64,000 nucleotides of DNA, from NCBI GenBank assembly GCA_034437455.1, contig DAOTUB010000073.1:19829-83828 (forward strand), in the 5' to 3' direction. The notes under the pieces were generated by a model that saw only the letters and a list, made by a program, of their open reading frames with translations, searched no databases and was not told where the DNA came from. The position numbers were made by a program, and so were the translations under genes. Shown piece by piece: positions 25,831 through 33,980 of the stretch. The DNA is from DAOTUB01 sp034437455. Lineage in GTDB: Bacteria > Chloroflexota > Anaerolineae > B4-G1. The stretch's first letter is position 1. Every line of letters starts with the position of its first letter.

Positions 25831-27267
25831 TTATGCCAGCCCTGCTATGCTTAGCCCTTTCGTCAATAACAGCCCTACCTTGCCTTCGTCCGCCGTCTCG
25901 CAATAGACGCGGAGGATCGGCTCGGTGCCGGAGAAGCGAATGAGCAGCCAGCCGCCGTCGGCCAGGTTGAATTTGAATCCGTCCATCCTGTCCAGGCCGG
26001 TCACCGCCAGCCCATCGATGGCGGGCGGGTTGGCGTTCTGGATCCGCTGCTCGATCTCCTCCCGTTGTTCCGGCGGAAAGCGGGTGTCGATCCGGTCGTA
26101 GGCATAGCGCGCGCCGACGGTCTCGTAGAGCCATTCCAATAGTTGGCTCGGCTGCTTGCCGCCGTGCAGCATCAGGTCCAGGATATAGAGCGCGGCCAGG
26201 ATGCCGTCGCGCTCGGGCAGGCCCTGGAGGAGAAAGCCGCCGCTCTCGGTAGCGCCCAGGATGGCGTCGGTCGCGATCACTTTCGGGCCGACGTACTTGG
26301 GTCCGATGGGCGTATCGAACACGTCCACGCCAAATTGCTGCCCCAGTATGTCGATCATCACCGTCGAGGACAGCGTCTTGACGATGGGCCCTCGCTGGTT
26401 GCGTATCTGCAAGAGATAGAGCGCCAGCAGCCCGCCGACCTGAAGCTGAGTGACAAAGTTCCCCTTCTCGTCGGCCACGCCGATGCGGTCGGCGTCGCCA
26501 TCGTTGGCGATGCCGACGTCGGCTCTCGTTTCGACCACTTCGCGCAGCAGCGCGTCGATGTTCGGCGGAATCGGCTCGGGCTGACGAATTCCGGGGAAGG
26601 CCGGGTTGCGCTCCCCGCGGATGGTGCGAATCGTCGTCGCCCCGCCGTCGAGGAGACGAGCCAGCCAACCCGCACCCACGCCCCACATCGCGTCGCAGAC
26701 CACCGTGAGACCGGCGTACTTGATCGGCTCCAGGTCTACCTGGCTTTTGACGTATTCGATGTAGGCTGGCGCGGGATCAAAGGTCTCGACTAGTCCCTCG
26801 TTCCTGGCGGTTTCCAGGGACATTTGCTTGACGCTCTTCAACGACTGGGGAATCCGGGCCTCGATCCGTTCCAGTTCTTCGGAGGCGATGGCAGCGCCGA
26901 GATGGTTGCGGACTTTGAAGCCGTTATCCGTCGGCGGATTGTGGCTTGCGGTGATGACGACCGCCCCAGCCGCCTGCTGGCTCAGCACCGAGAACGAGAG
27001 GATGGGCGTGGGCGTCGCCTCGTCCACCAAAAGGACGGGGACGCCGTTCCCGGCCAACACCTCGGCCACGGCGGCGGCGAAGTTTTCGGAGGCGAAACGG
27101 TTGTCGTAGCCGACGACGATGCGCAGTTCAGCGCCCTGGCTCGCCGTCCCTGTATCCTCGTGAAAATAGTCGGCGACGGCCTGCGCGACGCGGCGCACGT
27201 TGTCGAAGGTATAGTCCTGGGCGATCTTGGCGCGCCAACCGTCCGTTCCGAATCGAATATTGCACAT
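25831..27267 (-). CDS. Phosphoglucomutase/phosphomannomutase family protein (1)
   Basis: 478 residues of the alpha-D-phosphohexomutase superfamily. It shows IRFGTDGWRA at the start, the catalytic phosphoserine loop ITASHNPPTDNG, the metal-binding loop NDGDADRIG, the sugar-binding ESGG, and the phosphate-binding RFSGTEPILR. The GDADR variant and length match archaeal-like PGM/PMM enzymes. It is directly downstream of a second family member with which it is coupled (ATG 27267 touches TGA 27268-27270). Likely role: interconversion of hexose 6- and 1-phosphates for nucleotide-sugar supply. Confidence 0.92.
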   Translation of the reverse strand: MCNIRFGTDGWRAKIAQDYTFDNVRRVAQAVADYFHEDTGTASQGAELRIVVGYDNRFASENFAAAVAEVLAGNGVPVLLVDEATPTPILSFSVLSQQAAGAVVITASHNPPTDNGFKVRNHLGAAIASEELERIEARIPQSLKSVKQMSLETARNEGLVETFDPAPAYIEYVKSQVDLEPIKYAGLTVVCDAMWGVGAGWLARLLDGGATTIRTIRGERNPAFPGIRQPEPIPPNIDALLREVVETRADVGIANDGDADRIGVADEKGNFVTQLQVGGLLALYLLQIRNQRGPIVKTLSSTVMIDILGQQFGVDVFDTPIGPKYVGPKVIATDAILGATESGGFLLQGLPERDGILAALYILDLMLHGGKQPSQLLEWLYETVGARYAYDRIDTRFPPEQREEIEQRIQNANPPAIDGLAVTGLDRMDGFKFNLADGGWLLIRFSGTEPILRVYCETADEGKVGLLLTKGLSIAGLA

Positions 27268-28680
27268 TCATCCACTCTCCCATTCCGAACCTATCTCCGG
27301 ATACCTGGCGAACTTTTCCCGGAAGAGCGCCTTCAACTCCTCGACGCGCTCCTCCGTCTTGGCCTCGAACCGCAGAACGAGCACCGGCAGATTCGACGAC
27401 GCCCGGACCAGCCCCCAGCCGTCGCCGAAATTGACCCGCGCCCCGTTGATGTCGATCACGTCGTACCCTTCGTCCTTGAACTCTTGCGTCAGCTTGTCGA
27501 CGATCTCGTACCGGACCTGCGGATCGTGCTTTTCGGTGTCCACGGGGCACTTGGCCTGCAAAGCGGGGGTGGAGACGTAGTACGGCGTATCGGCGATGAG
27601 CGCAGAGACGGTTTTCTCGCGCTGCGAGAGATACTCGGCCAGCTTCAGGGCCGTGAACACGGCGTCGTCGAATCCATAATAGTCGGGCGGGCCGAAAAAG
27701 ATGTGGCCGCTCATCTCGCCGGCCAGTTGCGACCCCTCCTCCCACAGCTTTTTCTTGATGTAGGAATGGCCCGTCTTCCACATGATGGGCGTTCCCCCGT
27801 GGGCCTCAATGTCCTCGGGCAACGCCTGGGAGCACTTGACGTCAAAGATGATCTTGGCTCCGGGGTGGCTGGCGAGCACCTGGCGCGCGAGGAGGATGAG
27901 GTAGCGGTCGGGCCAGATCGTCTCGCCCCGCTCGTCGGTCACGCCGAGCCGGTCGCCGTCGCCGTCAAAGGCGAACCCGATCTCGGCCCCTGACTCGACG
28001 ACCTTTTCCCCCGTATCGTCCATCATCTCCACGATGGCGGGGTTGGCGAAATAGTCAGGGACGTCCAGGTTCAGCTCGCAGTACAGCTCGACGACCTCGC
28101 AACCGGCCTTTCGCAGAATCTCGGGCACGAAGGGCGCCGCCGTCTTGTTGCCCGCGTTGACGACCACGCGGACGGGCCGGGCGAGCTTTACACGCTTGAG
28201 CAGATCGGCGGTATAGTCGGCCAGGAAATCCTCGGAGCGGAGCGTGCCGCTCCCGGTGGCGAATTTCTCGCTGGCGGTTAGCTCGTAAAGCTCCTGGATT
28301 TCATCGGGGCCCAGCGTCTTGGAATAGTCTAGGGCGAACTTGAACCCGCTCCAACCGCTGGGGTTGTGGGACGCCGTGACCATGACGCCGCCCCTCGTCT
28401 GGTAGTGATACTGGGCCGAGTACATCATCGGCGTCAAGACCATCCCCAGATCGATGACGTTCACGCGGGTCGCCCTGAGGCCCTTGATGGCCGCCGCGGT
28501 GATCCGCTCGGAACCCTCCCGATAATCACGGCCCACCACGGCGGCGTCGATGTCTCTCTGACGGAGCATCGTTCCATACGCCTGGGCGATGATGCCGACG
28601 GTATATTCGTTCAGTTCCTCGTCGTTGACCTGTCCGCGCAGGTCGTACTCGCGAAACATACTCGATTCTAGCTTTGCCAT
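27268..28680 (-). CDS. Phosphomannomutase/phosphoglucomutase (2)
   Basis: 470 residues. It begins MFREYDLRG (after a short lead) as in AlgC/ManB-type bifunctional PMM/PGM. The catalytic loop is TASHNPSGWSG, the metal loop is FDGDGDRLG, and the sugar specificity loop contains GEMSGH, characteristic of mannose/glucose phosphate acting enzymes. ATG 28680 follows GGAGGAGGAATCTC. Mannose 1-phosphate made here would feed GDP-mannose, used by the gmd and reductase genes at 32-36 kb. Confidence 0.93.
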   Translation of the reverse strand: MAKLESSMFREYDLRGQVNDEELNEYTVGIIAQAYGTMLRQRDIDAAVVGRDYREGSERITAAAIKGLRATRVNVIDLGMVLTPMMYSAQYHYQTRGGVMVTASHNPSGWSGFKFALDYSKTLGPDEIQELYELTASEKFATGSGTLRSEDFLADYTADLLKRVKLARPVRVVVNAGNKTAAPFVPEILRKAGCEVVELYCELNLDVPDYFANPAIVEMMDDTGEKVVESGAEIGFAFDGDGDRLGVTDERGETIWPDRYLILLARQVLASHPGAKIIFDVKCSQALPEDIEAHGGTPIMWKTGHSYIKKKLWEEGSQLAGEMSGHIFFGPPDYYGFDDAVFTALKLAEYLSQREKTVSALIADTPYYVSTPALQAKCPVDTEKHDPQVRYEIVDKLTQEFKDEGYDVIDINGARVNFGDGWGLVRASSNLPVLVLRFEAKTEERVEELKALFREKFARYPEIGSEWESG

Positions 28681-28716
28681 GAGATTCCTCCTCCGTAATT
28701 ATACTCGACTGGTAAC

Positions 28717-28809
28717 CCTTGCGAAGGTTCACCAACAATTTTCAAGCCCAAAGTGCTTTTGTCAGCCGCAAATACTATTTTGCCAAACTTATTCACAACC
28801 TTCGCAAGG
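28717..28809. repeat. Inverted-repeat element (CCTTGCGAAGGTT arms)
   Basis: Arms of 13 bp, CCTTGCGAAGGTT at 28717-28729 and AACCTTCGCAAGG at 28797-28809, bracket 67 bp of AT-richer DNA between the mutase and nuclease-like genes. No gene lies inside. It resembles a non-autonomous repeat; each arm also contains the smaller palindrome TTGCGAA/TTCGCAA. Confidence 0.7.
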
Positions 28810-28830
28810 ATGGCCGAGCAATATCTTTGT

Positions 28831-29742
28831 TCACATTATCTGGACATCGGCGACCACCGGTAGGTGATCCGACGCGCGTTGGGCTAGAGGGCTATCCACG
28901 ATCCAGCATTCGTACTCCAGCAACCTGTCGCGCGGGTAGGCGAAAATGTGATCGATGGGGCCGATGACTTTGGGATGGGTCGCATTTGTCCCCCGGATCG
29001 GTGCCAGGCGCACGAACCCGCCCTCGTCCTCCAACACGGACGCGATACAAGGCTCGCTGGCCGCGGCGTTGAAATCGCCCAACAAGAAGACCACTTCTCC
29101 GCGCTCAAGCACGTGCTCCCTGAGTAGATCGAGCAATCGTCGGGCCTGCTTGAGACGGAGGATCTGAGCCTCTTCGGTTTTGTCCGCGAGGGGAAGGGGG
29201 CCGCCCTCTCTCGCCCGCTCGGCAACCAACGTCGTCAAGTGCACGCCGAGAACGAAGGGAAAGACGGGCGCCTGGTCGATCCGGGCGATCAACGCATACC
29301 GGGGGTCCGTGTCTCGCGTTCCCTGGTAGAGCGGCGCCCGGTAGATCGGCACGTTCCTCGGCGCGCCCGCCTTGGCAGGAGCGCCCAACCGCACAAACTC
29401 CCAGCGGGAGAGGATGGCGTTGCCCTGTCTCCAGTCCTGCCAATCGTGGAAGAGACCGTGAATAAACAACCGCTTTTGCACGTGCATGTGCTCTCGCATG
29501 CAGATGGTCGGCCCCAAATGGACGTGTTTCCCAAACGCTCCGGCCTGGGCGATGGGATCGAGCGCGCTGTGCCAGACGCCGTCAGCGTCCTGATACTCGG
29601 CTATCTCCTGCGCCACCAGAATATCAGGAGAGATTTCCCGGATCACCTGGACGACGTCGTCGAGCGTCGAGCCAAAATCCTCCCGGCCTCCGCCCACGTT
29701 GTACGTCATCAATCGCAATCGCGACGTTCGTCGCTCGTCCAT
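28831..29742 (-). CDS. Endonuclease/exonuclease/phosphatase (EEP) family protein
   Basis: 303 residues. EEP-fold motifs appear in order: LMTYNVGGG, the metal-binding Glu in VAQEIAEY, LGDFNAAASEP, IDHIFAYP, and ASDHLPVVADV. EEP proteins cleave phosphodiesters in nucleic acids, lipids or inositol phosphates. No signal peptide is seen, so it is probably cytoplasmic. It sits 12 bp after glmM with GAGGAGTT before ATG 29742, so it belongs to the same transcript as the sugar-phosphate mutases. Substrate unknown. Confidence 0.85.
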   Translation of the reverse strand: MDERRTSRLRLMTYNVGGGREDFGSTLDDVVQVIREISPDILVAQEIAEYQDADGVWHSALDPIAQAGAFGKHVHLGPTICMREHMHVQKRLFIHGLFHDWQDWRQGNAILSRWEFVRLGAPAKAGAPRNVPIYRAPLYQGTRDTDPRYALIARIDQAPVFPFVLGVHLTTLVAERAREGGPLPLADKTEEAQILRLKQARRLLDLLREHVLERGEVVFLLGDFNAAASEPCIASVLEDEGGFVRLAPIRGTNATHPKVIGPIDHIFAYPRDRLLEYECWIVDSPLAQRASDHLPVVADVQIM

Positions 29743-29754
29743 AACTCCTCGCGA

Positions 29755-31122
29755 TCAGGCAAGCGCCTGCCTGGCGACGGCCATAAATGCGTTCGCCTCT
29801 CGCTCCAGCGCATCCTGATCGTGCTCCTCGCCCGCTCGGATGTTCAACCGCAGCTTGCTCTCCGTCCCCGAATATCTCAGCGTCACGTCGATGTTATCGC
29901 CGAGCGACGCGTGCAGCCGTTCCAGCGCGTCCTGAATCTCTGGGATCGTGTGCAGCGGCGGCTTGCTGGGGACGTCGATATTGACCAGATACTCGGGAAA
30001 CTCCCGGATGCACGAGGTCAGCGCGGCGAGGCTCTGGTCTGGCTCGCGCGCCACCACCTTCAATACCGCCAGGGCGGTGTAGATACCGTCGCCGGTGGTC
30101 TGCCCGTCCCTCAGCAGAAGGATGTGGCCCGATTGCTCGCCGCCCAGCGCGTAATTCTCCTCGATCATGCGCTGCAACACAAAACGGTCGCCGACGGACG
30201 TCTCTTCCAGGCGAATGCCGACCTCCTCCAGCGACGCTTTGAGGCCCCAGTTGCTCATGGGCGTGCCGACCACGGTGTTGTTGGTCAGGAGACGCCTCGC
30301 CTTCATGTCGCGGGCCAGGATCGCCAGGATCGCATCCCCGTTGACAAAGCCGCCTTTCTCGTCGACCAGCATCACCCGGTCGCCGTCGCCGTCGAAGGCG
30401 ATGCCCGCGAGCGCCTTTTCTCTCAACACAGCGGCGCGGAGAGATTCGGGATAGATGTACTCATAGTGCTCATTGATGTTGATCCCATCCGGCGCATTCT
30501 CCATCTCGACGACGTCAAAGCCCAGGCGGCGAAAAATCTCCGGCGCAATCTCCGACGTCGCACCGTTGGCGCAGTCCAACACGACACGCCGGCCCTGCAA
30601 GGCGCTCTCTTCCCCCCAAACCTCGACGAGGTGGTCCGCGTAACCCTGTCGCCAATCGCCAGCATCCCGGCTTTGACCCAACCGCCTCGCGTGCGCACTC
30701 TCAAATCCAACGTCGTCGTCCAACAACAGCCGTTCGATCTCCAGCTCCATCTCGTCGGGGATCTTGAAACCGGCGGCCCCAAAGAGCTTGATGCCGTTGT
30801 GCTCGAAGGGGTTGTGCGAGGCGGAGATGACGATGCCCAGTTGCGCCCGATGCACCCGCGTCAGATAGGCGACGCCGGGCGTCGGGATGACGCCGGTCAG
30901 CATCACGTCGACGCCCTGCGACGTCAACCCGGCAGCCAGAGCGTTTTCCAGCATGTAGCCAGATAGCCGAGTATCCCGTCCGATCACGACCATAGGCCGG
31001 GCATCTCCGTTGTGCCGCATCATCTGAGCCGCCGCCTTGCCGATTTGAAGGACAAAGTCGACCGTGAGAGGCCATTTATTGGCTACGCTGCGGATACCGT
31101 CCGTTCCAAATAATCTACCCAT
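29755..31122 (-). CDS. glmM: Phosphoglucosamine mutase
   Basis: 455 residues. It begins LFGTDGIRSVAN and has the GlmM-type catalytic loop SASHNPFEHNGIK, metal loop DGDGDR, the amino-sugar specificity loop GGEQSGH, and RYSGTESKLR for phosphate binding. GlmM converts glucosamine 6-phosphate to glucosamine 1-phosphate for UDP-GlcNAc and peptidoglycan. The length matches the family (about 445-455). ATG 31122 is preceded by AGGAGCGGGTGA. It follows the MNT-HEPN fusion gene by 10 bp. Confidence 0.94.
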   Translation of the reverse strand: MGRLFGTDGIRSVANKWPLTVDFVLQIGKAAAQMMRHNGDARPMVVIGRDTRLSGYMLENALAAGLTSQGVDVMLTGVIPTPGVAYLTRVHRAQLGIVISASHNPFEHNGIKLFGAAGFKIPDEMELEIERLLLDDDVGFESAHARRLGQSRDAGDWRQGYADHLVEVWGEESALQGRRVVLDCANGATSEIAPEIFRRLGFDVVEMENAPDGININEHYEYIYPESLRAAVLREKALAGIAFDGDGDRVMLVDEKGGFVNGDAILAILARDMKARRLLTNNTVVGTPMSNWGLKASLEEVGIRLEETSVGDRFVLQRMIEENYALGGEQSGHILLLRDGQTTGDGIYTALAVLKVVAREPDQSLAALTSCIREFPEYLVNIDVPSKPPLHTIPEIQDALERLHASLGDNIDVTLRYSGTESKLRLNIRAGEEHDQDALEREANAFMAVARQALA

Positions 31123-31132
31123 TCACCCGCTC

Positions 31133-31939
31133 CTAGTTTGAATCCTCATCCGCACGGAACAACGCGGCCAGCCGGTCTTGGACGGTCTGAAACGTCTGGT
31201 CGGCCAACTCTAAAGCCCTCTGGCTGTCAGCGGCGGTGTACACCTCTGCGGGTATCCCGCCCGGCAGTCCATTGGGATAACGTGTCGGAATATAAAAGCG
31301 ATCCAAAAGAGCCAACGCAATCGGGTCGAGGCCGAGATCGGCCTTCTGTTCGAGACAACGTTCGGCCAGGTCGTAGACGGAATGTCCGCGAACGAATCGC
31401 AATCCCTGACCGTACAAAAATGCTTTTAGGGCCTGTTCAGCCGCCTGTTGGGCCCAGAAACACGCGGCAAAGTGATAATTGCCCTGTACGTTATACCGCG
31501 CCACGTCTAAATTGGCCCTGGCCTGTTCCAGCCAGCGGGTTGCCTCAACTCGTGCTTCTTTTCTCATGTTGCTCCCTTTGTTCGCTTCAAAACTCGGTAC
31601 GTTTTGAAAGAGCATGTCCCGTCCACGCTCGTAGATCACCACTCCTTCCGCCAAGACTCGCTCGATGAACGGATTGCCGCTCGCCTGCATCTCGGACAAT
31701 TCGGACGGTGTGTAAACGAACAGGTCGGCTTTTACGCCAGGCGCTACCACCATTGGAACATTGCTCAATCGATCAAAAAACGGCTCCACCGTCTCCTGAA
31801 TCACCATGATGTCCCAATCACTCCACTCGTCGGCGTCCCCCCGGGCATGGGAACCAAAAAGGATGATCTTTTCTGGAGCATAAGGAAGCATTGAGGCGAT
31901 CAATTTCTTCAGGCCCGGGACGCCTACCTCATGGCTCAT
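31133..31939 (-). CDS. Fused MNT nucleotidyltransferase-HEPN domain protein
   Basis: 268 residues. Residues 1-110 form a minimal nucleotidyltransferase with GSHARGD (29-35) and the catalytic D-x-D in SDWDI (41-43). Residues 125-260 form a HEPN domain (RWLEQARANLDVARY; AQQAAEQALKAFLYGQG) with R181-x4-H186, matching the Rx4-6H RNase motif. These are usually two genes of a MntA/HepT-type toxin-antitoxin pair. Inside the gene, codon 125 is an ATG (31567) preceded by AAAGGGAGCAAC, so the HEPN part could also be made alone. ATG 31939 directly abuts the gmd stop. Confidence 0.88.
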   Translation of the reverse strand: MSHEVGVPGLKKLIASMLPYAPEKIILFGSHARGDADEWSDWDIMVIQETVEPFFDRLSNVPMVVAPGVKADLFVYTPSELSEMQASGNPFIERVLAEGVVIYERGRDMLFQNVPSFEANKGSNMRKEARVEATRWLEQARANLDVARYNVQGNYHFAACFWAQQAAEQALKAFLYGQGLRFVRGHSVYDLAERCLEQKADLGLDPIALALLDRFYIPTRYPNGLPGGIPAEVYTAADSQRALELADQTFQTVQDRLAALFRADEDSN

Positions 31940-32914
31940 TCAAACGCCCTCCTTTTCTAGCAGCGATAGGTCGGCGTCCACCATCATCTGCACCAACTCG
32001 CGGAAAGTGACTTTTGGCTCCCATCCCAGCACGCGCCCGGCCTTGCTCGGATCCGACACCAGCAGATCGACCTCCGCCGGTCGCATAAAGCGGGGATCCT
32101 GCACCACGTGATCCTGCCAGTCCAACCCCACGTGGTCGAAAGCGACCTCGCACAGCTCGCGCACCGAGTGGGTCTCGCCCGTGCCCACGACGTAATCGTC
32201 AGGCCTTTCCTGCTGAAGCATCATCCACATCGCGCGCACATAATCGCCGGCATAGCCCCAGTCTCGCTGCGCGTCCAGATTGCCCAGCGCCAGATTTTCG
32301 GCCAGTCCCAGCTTGATCTTAGCCACTCCATGAGAGACCTTGCGCGGTAGAAACTCTAGCCCACGACGAGGACTCTCGTGATTGAACAGGATTCCAGAGA
32401 CAGCAAAGAGATCGTAGGACTCGCGGTAATTCACCGTGATCCAGTGGCCATAGACCTTGGCGACGCCGTAGGGTGAGCGAGGATAGAAAGGAGTGGTCTC
32501 ACTCTGCGGCACCTCTTGCACTTTGCCAAACATCTCACTACTCGACGCCTGGTAGAAGCGGATGCTCTCGTCCACCGTGCGTATCGCCTCCAGCATCCGC
32601 GTCACGCCCAGCGCAGTGACGTCGCCGGTAAAGACCGGCTGCTTCCACGAGGTCGGCACGAAGGACTGGGCCGCCAGGTTGTAGATCTCGCCGGGTTGGT
32701 GCTCCTGGAGAATACCGATCAGCGACACCTGATCCAGCAGATCGCCCGAGACCAGCTTGATCTTTCCCTGAATATGCTGAATACGAGAGAAATTGAGCGT
32801 GCTGGTGCGGCGCACCATGCCGATGACCTCGTACCCTTTTTCCAGCAAGAACTCGGCCAGATAAGACCCGTCCTGACCGGTAATTCCGGTGATTAAAGCG
32901 ATTCGTTTACTCAT
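31940..32914 (-). CDS. gmd: GDP-mannose 4,6-dehydratase
   Basis: 324 residues of the extended SDR fold. It has the NADP-binding GITGQDGSYLAEFL typical of Gmd, SSSEMFG with the catalytic Thr/Ser-Glu region, SPYGVAKVYGHW with Y-x3-K, and NHESPRRG. It dehydrates GDP-mannose to GDP-4-keto-6-deoxymannose. ATG 32914 overlaps the TGA of the reductase-like gene upstream (ATGA) with AAAAGGTGAACCG preceding; an upstream extension of nine codons lacks a better site. Product supply is from the mannose-phosphate mutase at 27 kb. Confidence 0.95.
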   Translation of the reverse strand: MSKRIALITGITGQDGSYLAEFLLEKGYEVIGMVRRTSTLNFSRIQHIQGKIKLVSGDLLDQVSLIGILQEHQPGEIYNLAAQSFVPTSWKQPVFTGDVTALGVTRMLEAIRTVDESIRFYQASSSEMFGKVQEVPQSETTPFYPRSPYGVAKVYGHWITVNYRESYDLFAVSGILFNHESPRRGLEFLPRKVSHGVAKIKLGLAENLALGNLDAQRDWGYAGDYVRAMWMMLQQERPDDYVVGTGETHSVRELCEVAFDHVGLDWQDHVVQDPRFMRPAEVDLLVSDPSKAGRVLGWEPKVTFRELVQMMVDADLSLLEKEGV

Positions 32915-33969
32915 TTTGAACGGTTCACCTTTTCGCGCCAATCATCCAATAGATCGCGCATCGTCTGCTCGAAAGGAATCTGCGGTTCCCAACCGGTCTG
33001 TGCCCGAAATTTGCTATCATCCGCCCACAAGATGGGCACGTCGGAAGGGCGCAAGCGGGCCGGGTCCTTGCGCACCTCGATCTCCACCGGACTCAACGAC
33101 AGGAGGATGTCGAGCATGGACTGGATAGTGCGCGTGGCCCCGCTGCCGATGTTGTACACCTCGCCGGGCACACCTTTTTCCAGCGCCAGCCAATAGCCGC
33201 GCACGACGTCGCGCACGTCCACCCAATCCCGCTTGGTCGTCAGGTCGCCGACGTACAGCACCGGCGGCGACACTTCCGCCTCGATCTCGGCGATCTGCCG
33301 GGCAAAGCTGGAACAGGAAAGCACCGGCCCGTGGCGCGGCCCCGTGTGATTAAAGCCCCGCGTGACCACCGTTCTCAGCCCGTAGCTCTGGTGATATTGG
33401 TACGCCAGCAACTCCTGGGCCACCTTGCTCACCGCGTAGGGCGAGAGGGGGCGGAAGGGATTGCTCTCTTTGATGGGCACTTCGTCGGGATGGACCAGAC
33501 CGTACTCTTCGCTGGAACCAGCAATTTGGATCAGGGGATCGATGCCGACCGCGCGGATGGCCTCGAACAGGTGGATCTGCCCGACGGTGTTGATGTGGAA
33601 AGTCTCGGCCGGCGCGCTCCACGATGTGGGCACAAAGCTCTGAGCCGCCAGATGAAAGATGCGGTCGGGCTTTATCGTTTCGATCAGAGTCTTCATCTGG
33701 TACGGGTCGGCCATGTCCCCTTGCAGCAGGTTGACGCCATCAGGGTCAACTATTGCGCGCAACTCCGCCTCACTGCTGACCAGAGCGTCCACGCCCCGCA
33801 GGTTCAAACGGCCCTGGCGGGCCAGGTCAGACAGATTATCGAGCCGACTGCGCCAACGACAGGCACCGTAGACTTCGACGTCGCCGGATGAAAAATCCGC
33901 CCGCTCCAAAAGATACTCAGCCAGATGGCTGCCAGCAAAACCGGTGATGCCAGTGATGAGAACTTTCAT
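32911..33969 (-). CDS. NAD-dependent epimerase/dehydratase, GDP-4-keto-6-deoxymannose reductase-like (1)
   Basis: 352 residues of extended SDR fold: LITGITGFAGSHLAEYLL at the start, HLAAQSFVPTSW, the catalytic region SSEEYG, SPYAVSKVAQE with Y-x3-K, and GFNHTGPRHGP. These are features of Rmd/GDP-mannose dehydratase relatives acting on GDP-deoxyhexoses. It is slightly longer than Rmd because of an insertion near residues 30-75. Start ATG 33969 follows GGGAGGATGT; the frame extends four codons to the ilvD stop. Coupled to gmd. A paralogue lies on the other side of ilvD (35675). Confidence 0.85.
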   Translation of the reverse strand: MKVLITGITGFAGSHLAEYLLERADFSSGDVEVYGACRWRSRLDNLSDLARQGRLNLRGVDALVSSEAELRAIVDPDGVNLLQGDMADPYQMKTLIETIKPDRIFHLAAQSFVPTSWSAPAETFHINTVGQIHLFEAIRAVGIDPLIQIAGSSEEYGLVHPDEVPIKESNPFRPLSPYAVSKVAQELLAYQYHQSYGLRTVVTRGFNHTGPRHGPVLSCSSFARQIAEIEAEVSPPVLYVGDLTTKRDWVDVRDVVRGYWLALEKGVPGEVYNIGSGATRTIQSMLDILLSLSPVEIEVRKDPARLRPSDVPILWADDSKFRAQTGWEPQIPFEQTMRDLLDDWREKVNRSK

Positions 33970-33980
33970 ACATCCTCCCA

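Noticed and set aside
29239..30966. 575-codon plus-strand frame opposite glmM and the EEP gene
   Set aside because: Spans two real minus-strand genes with strong motifs and shows no domain of its own.
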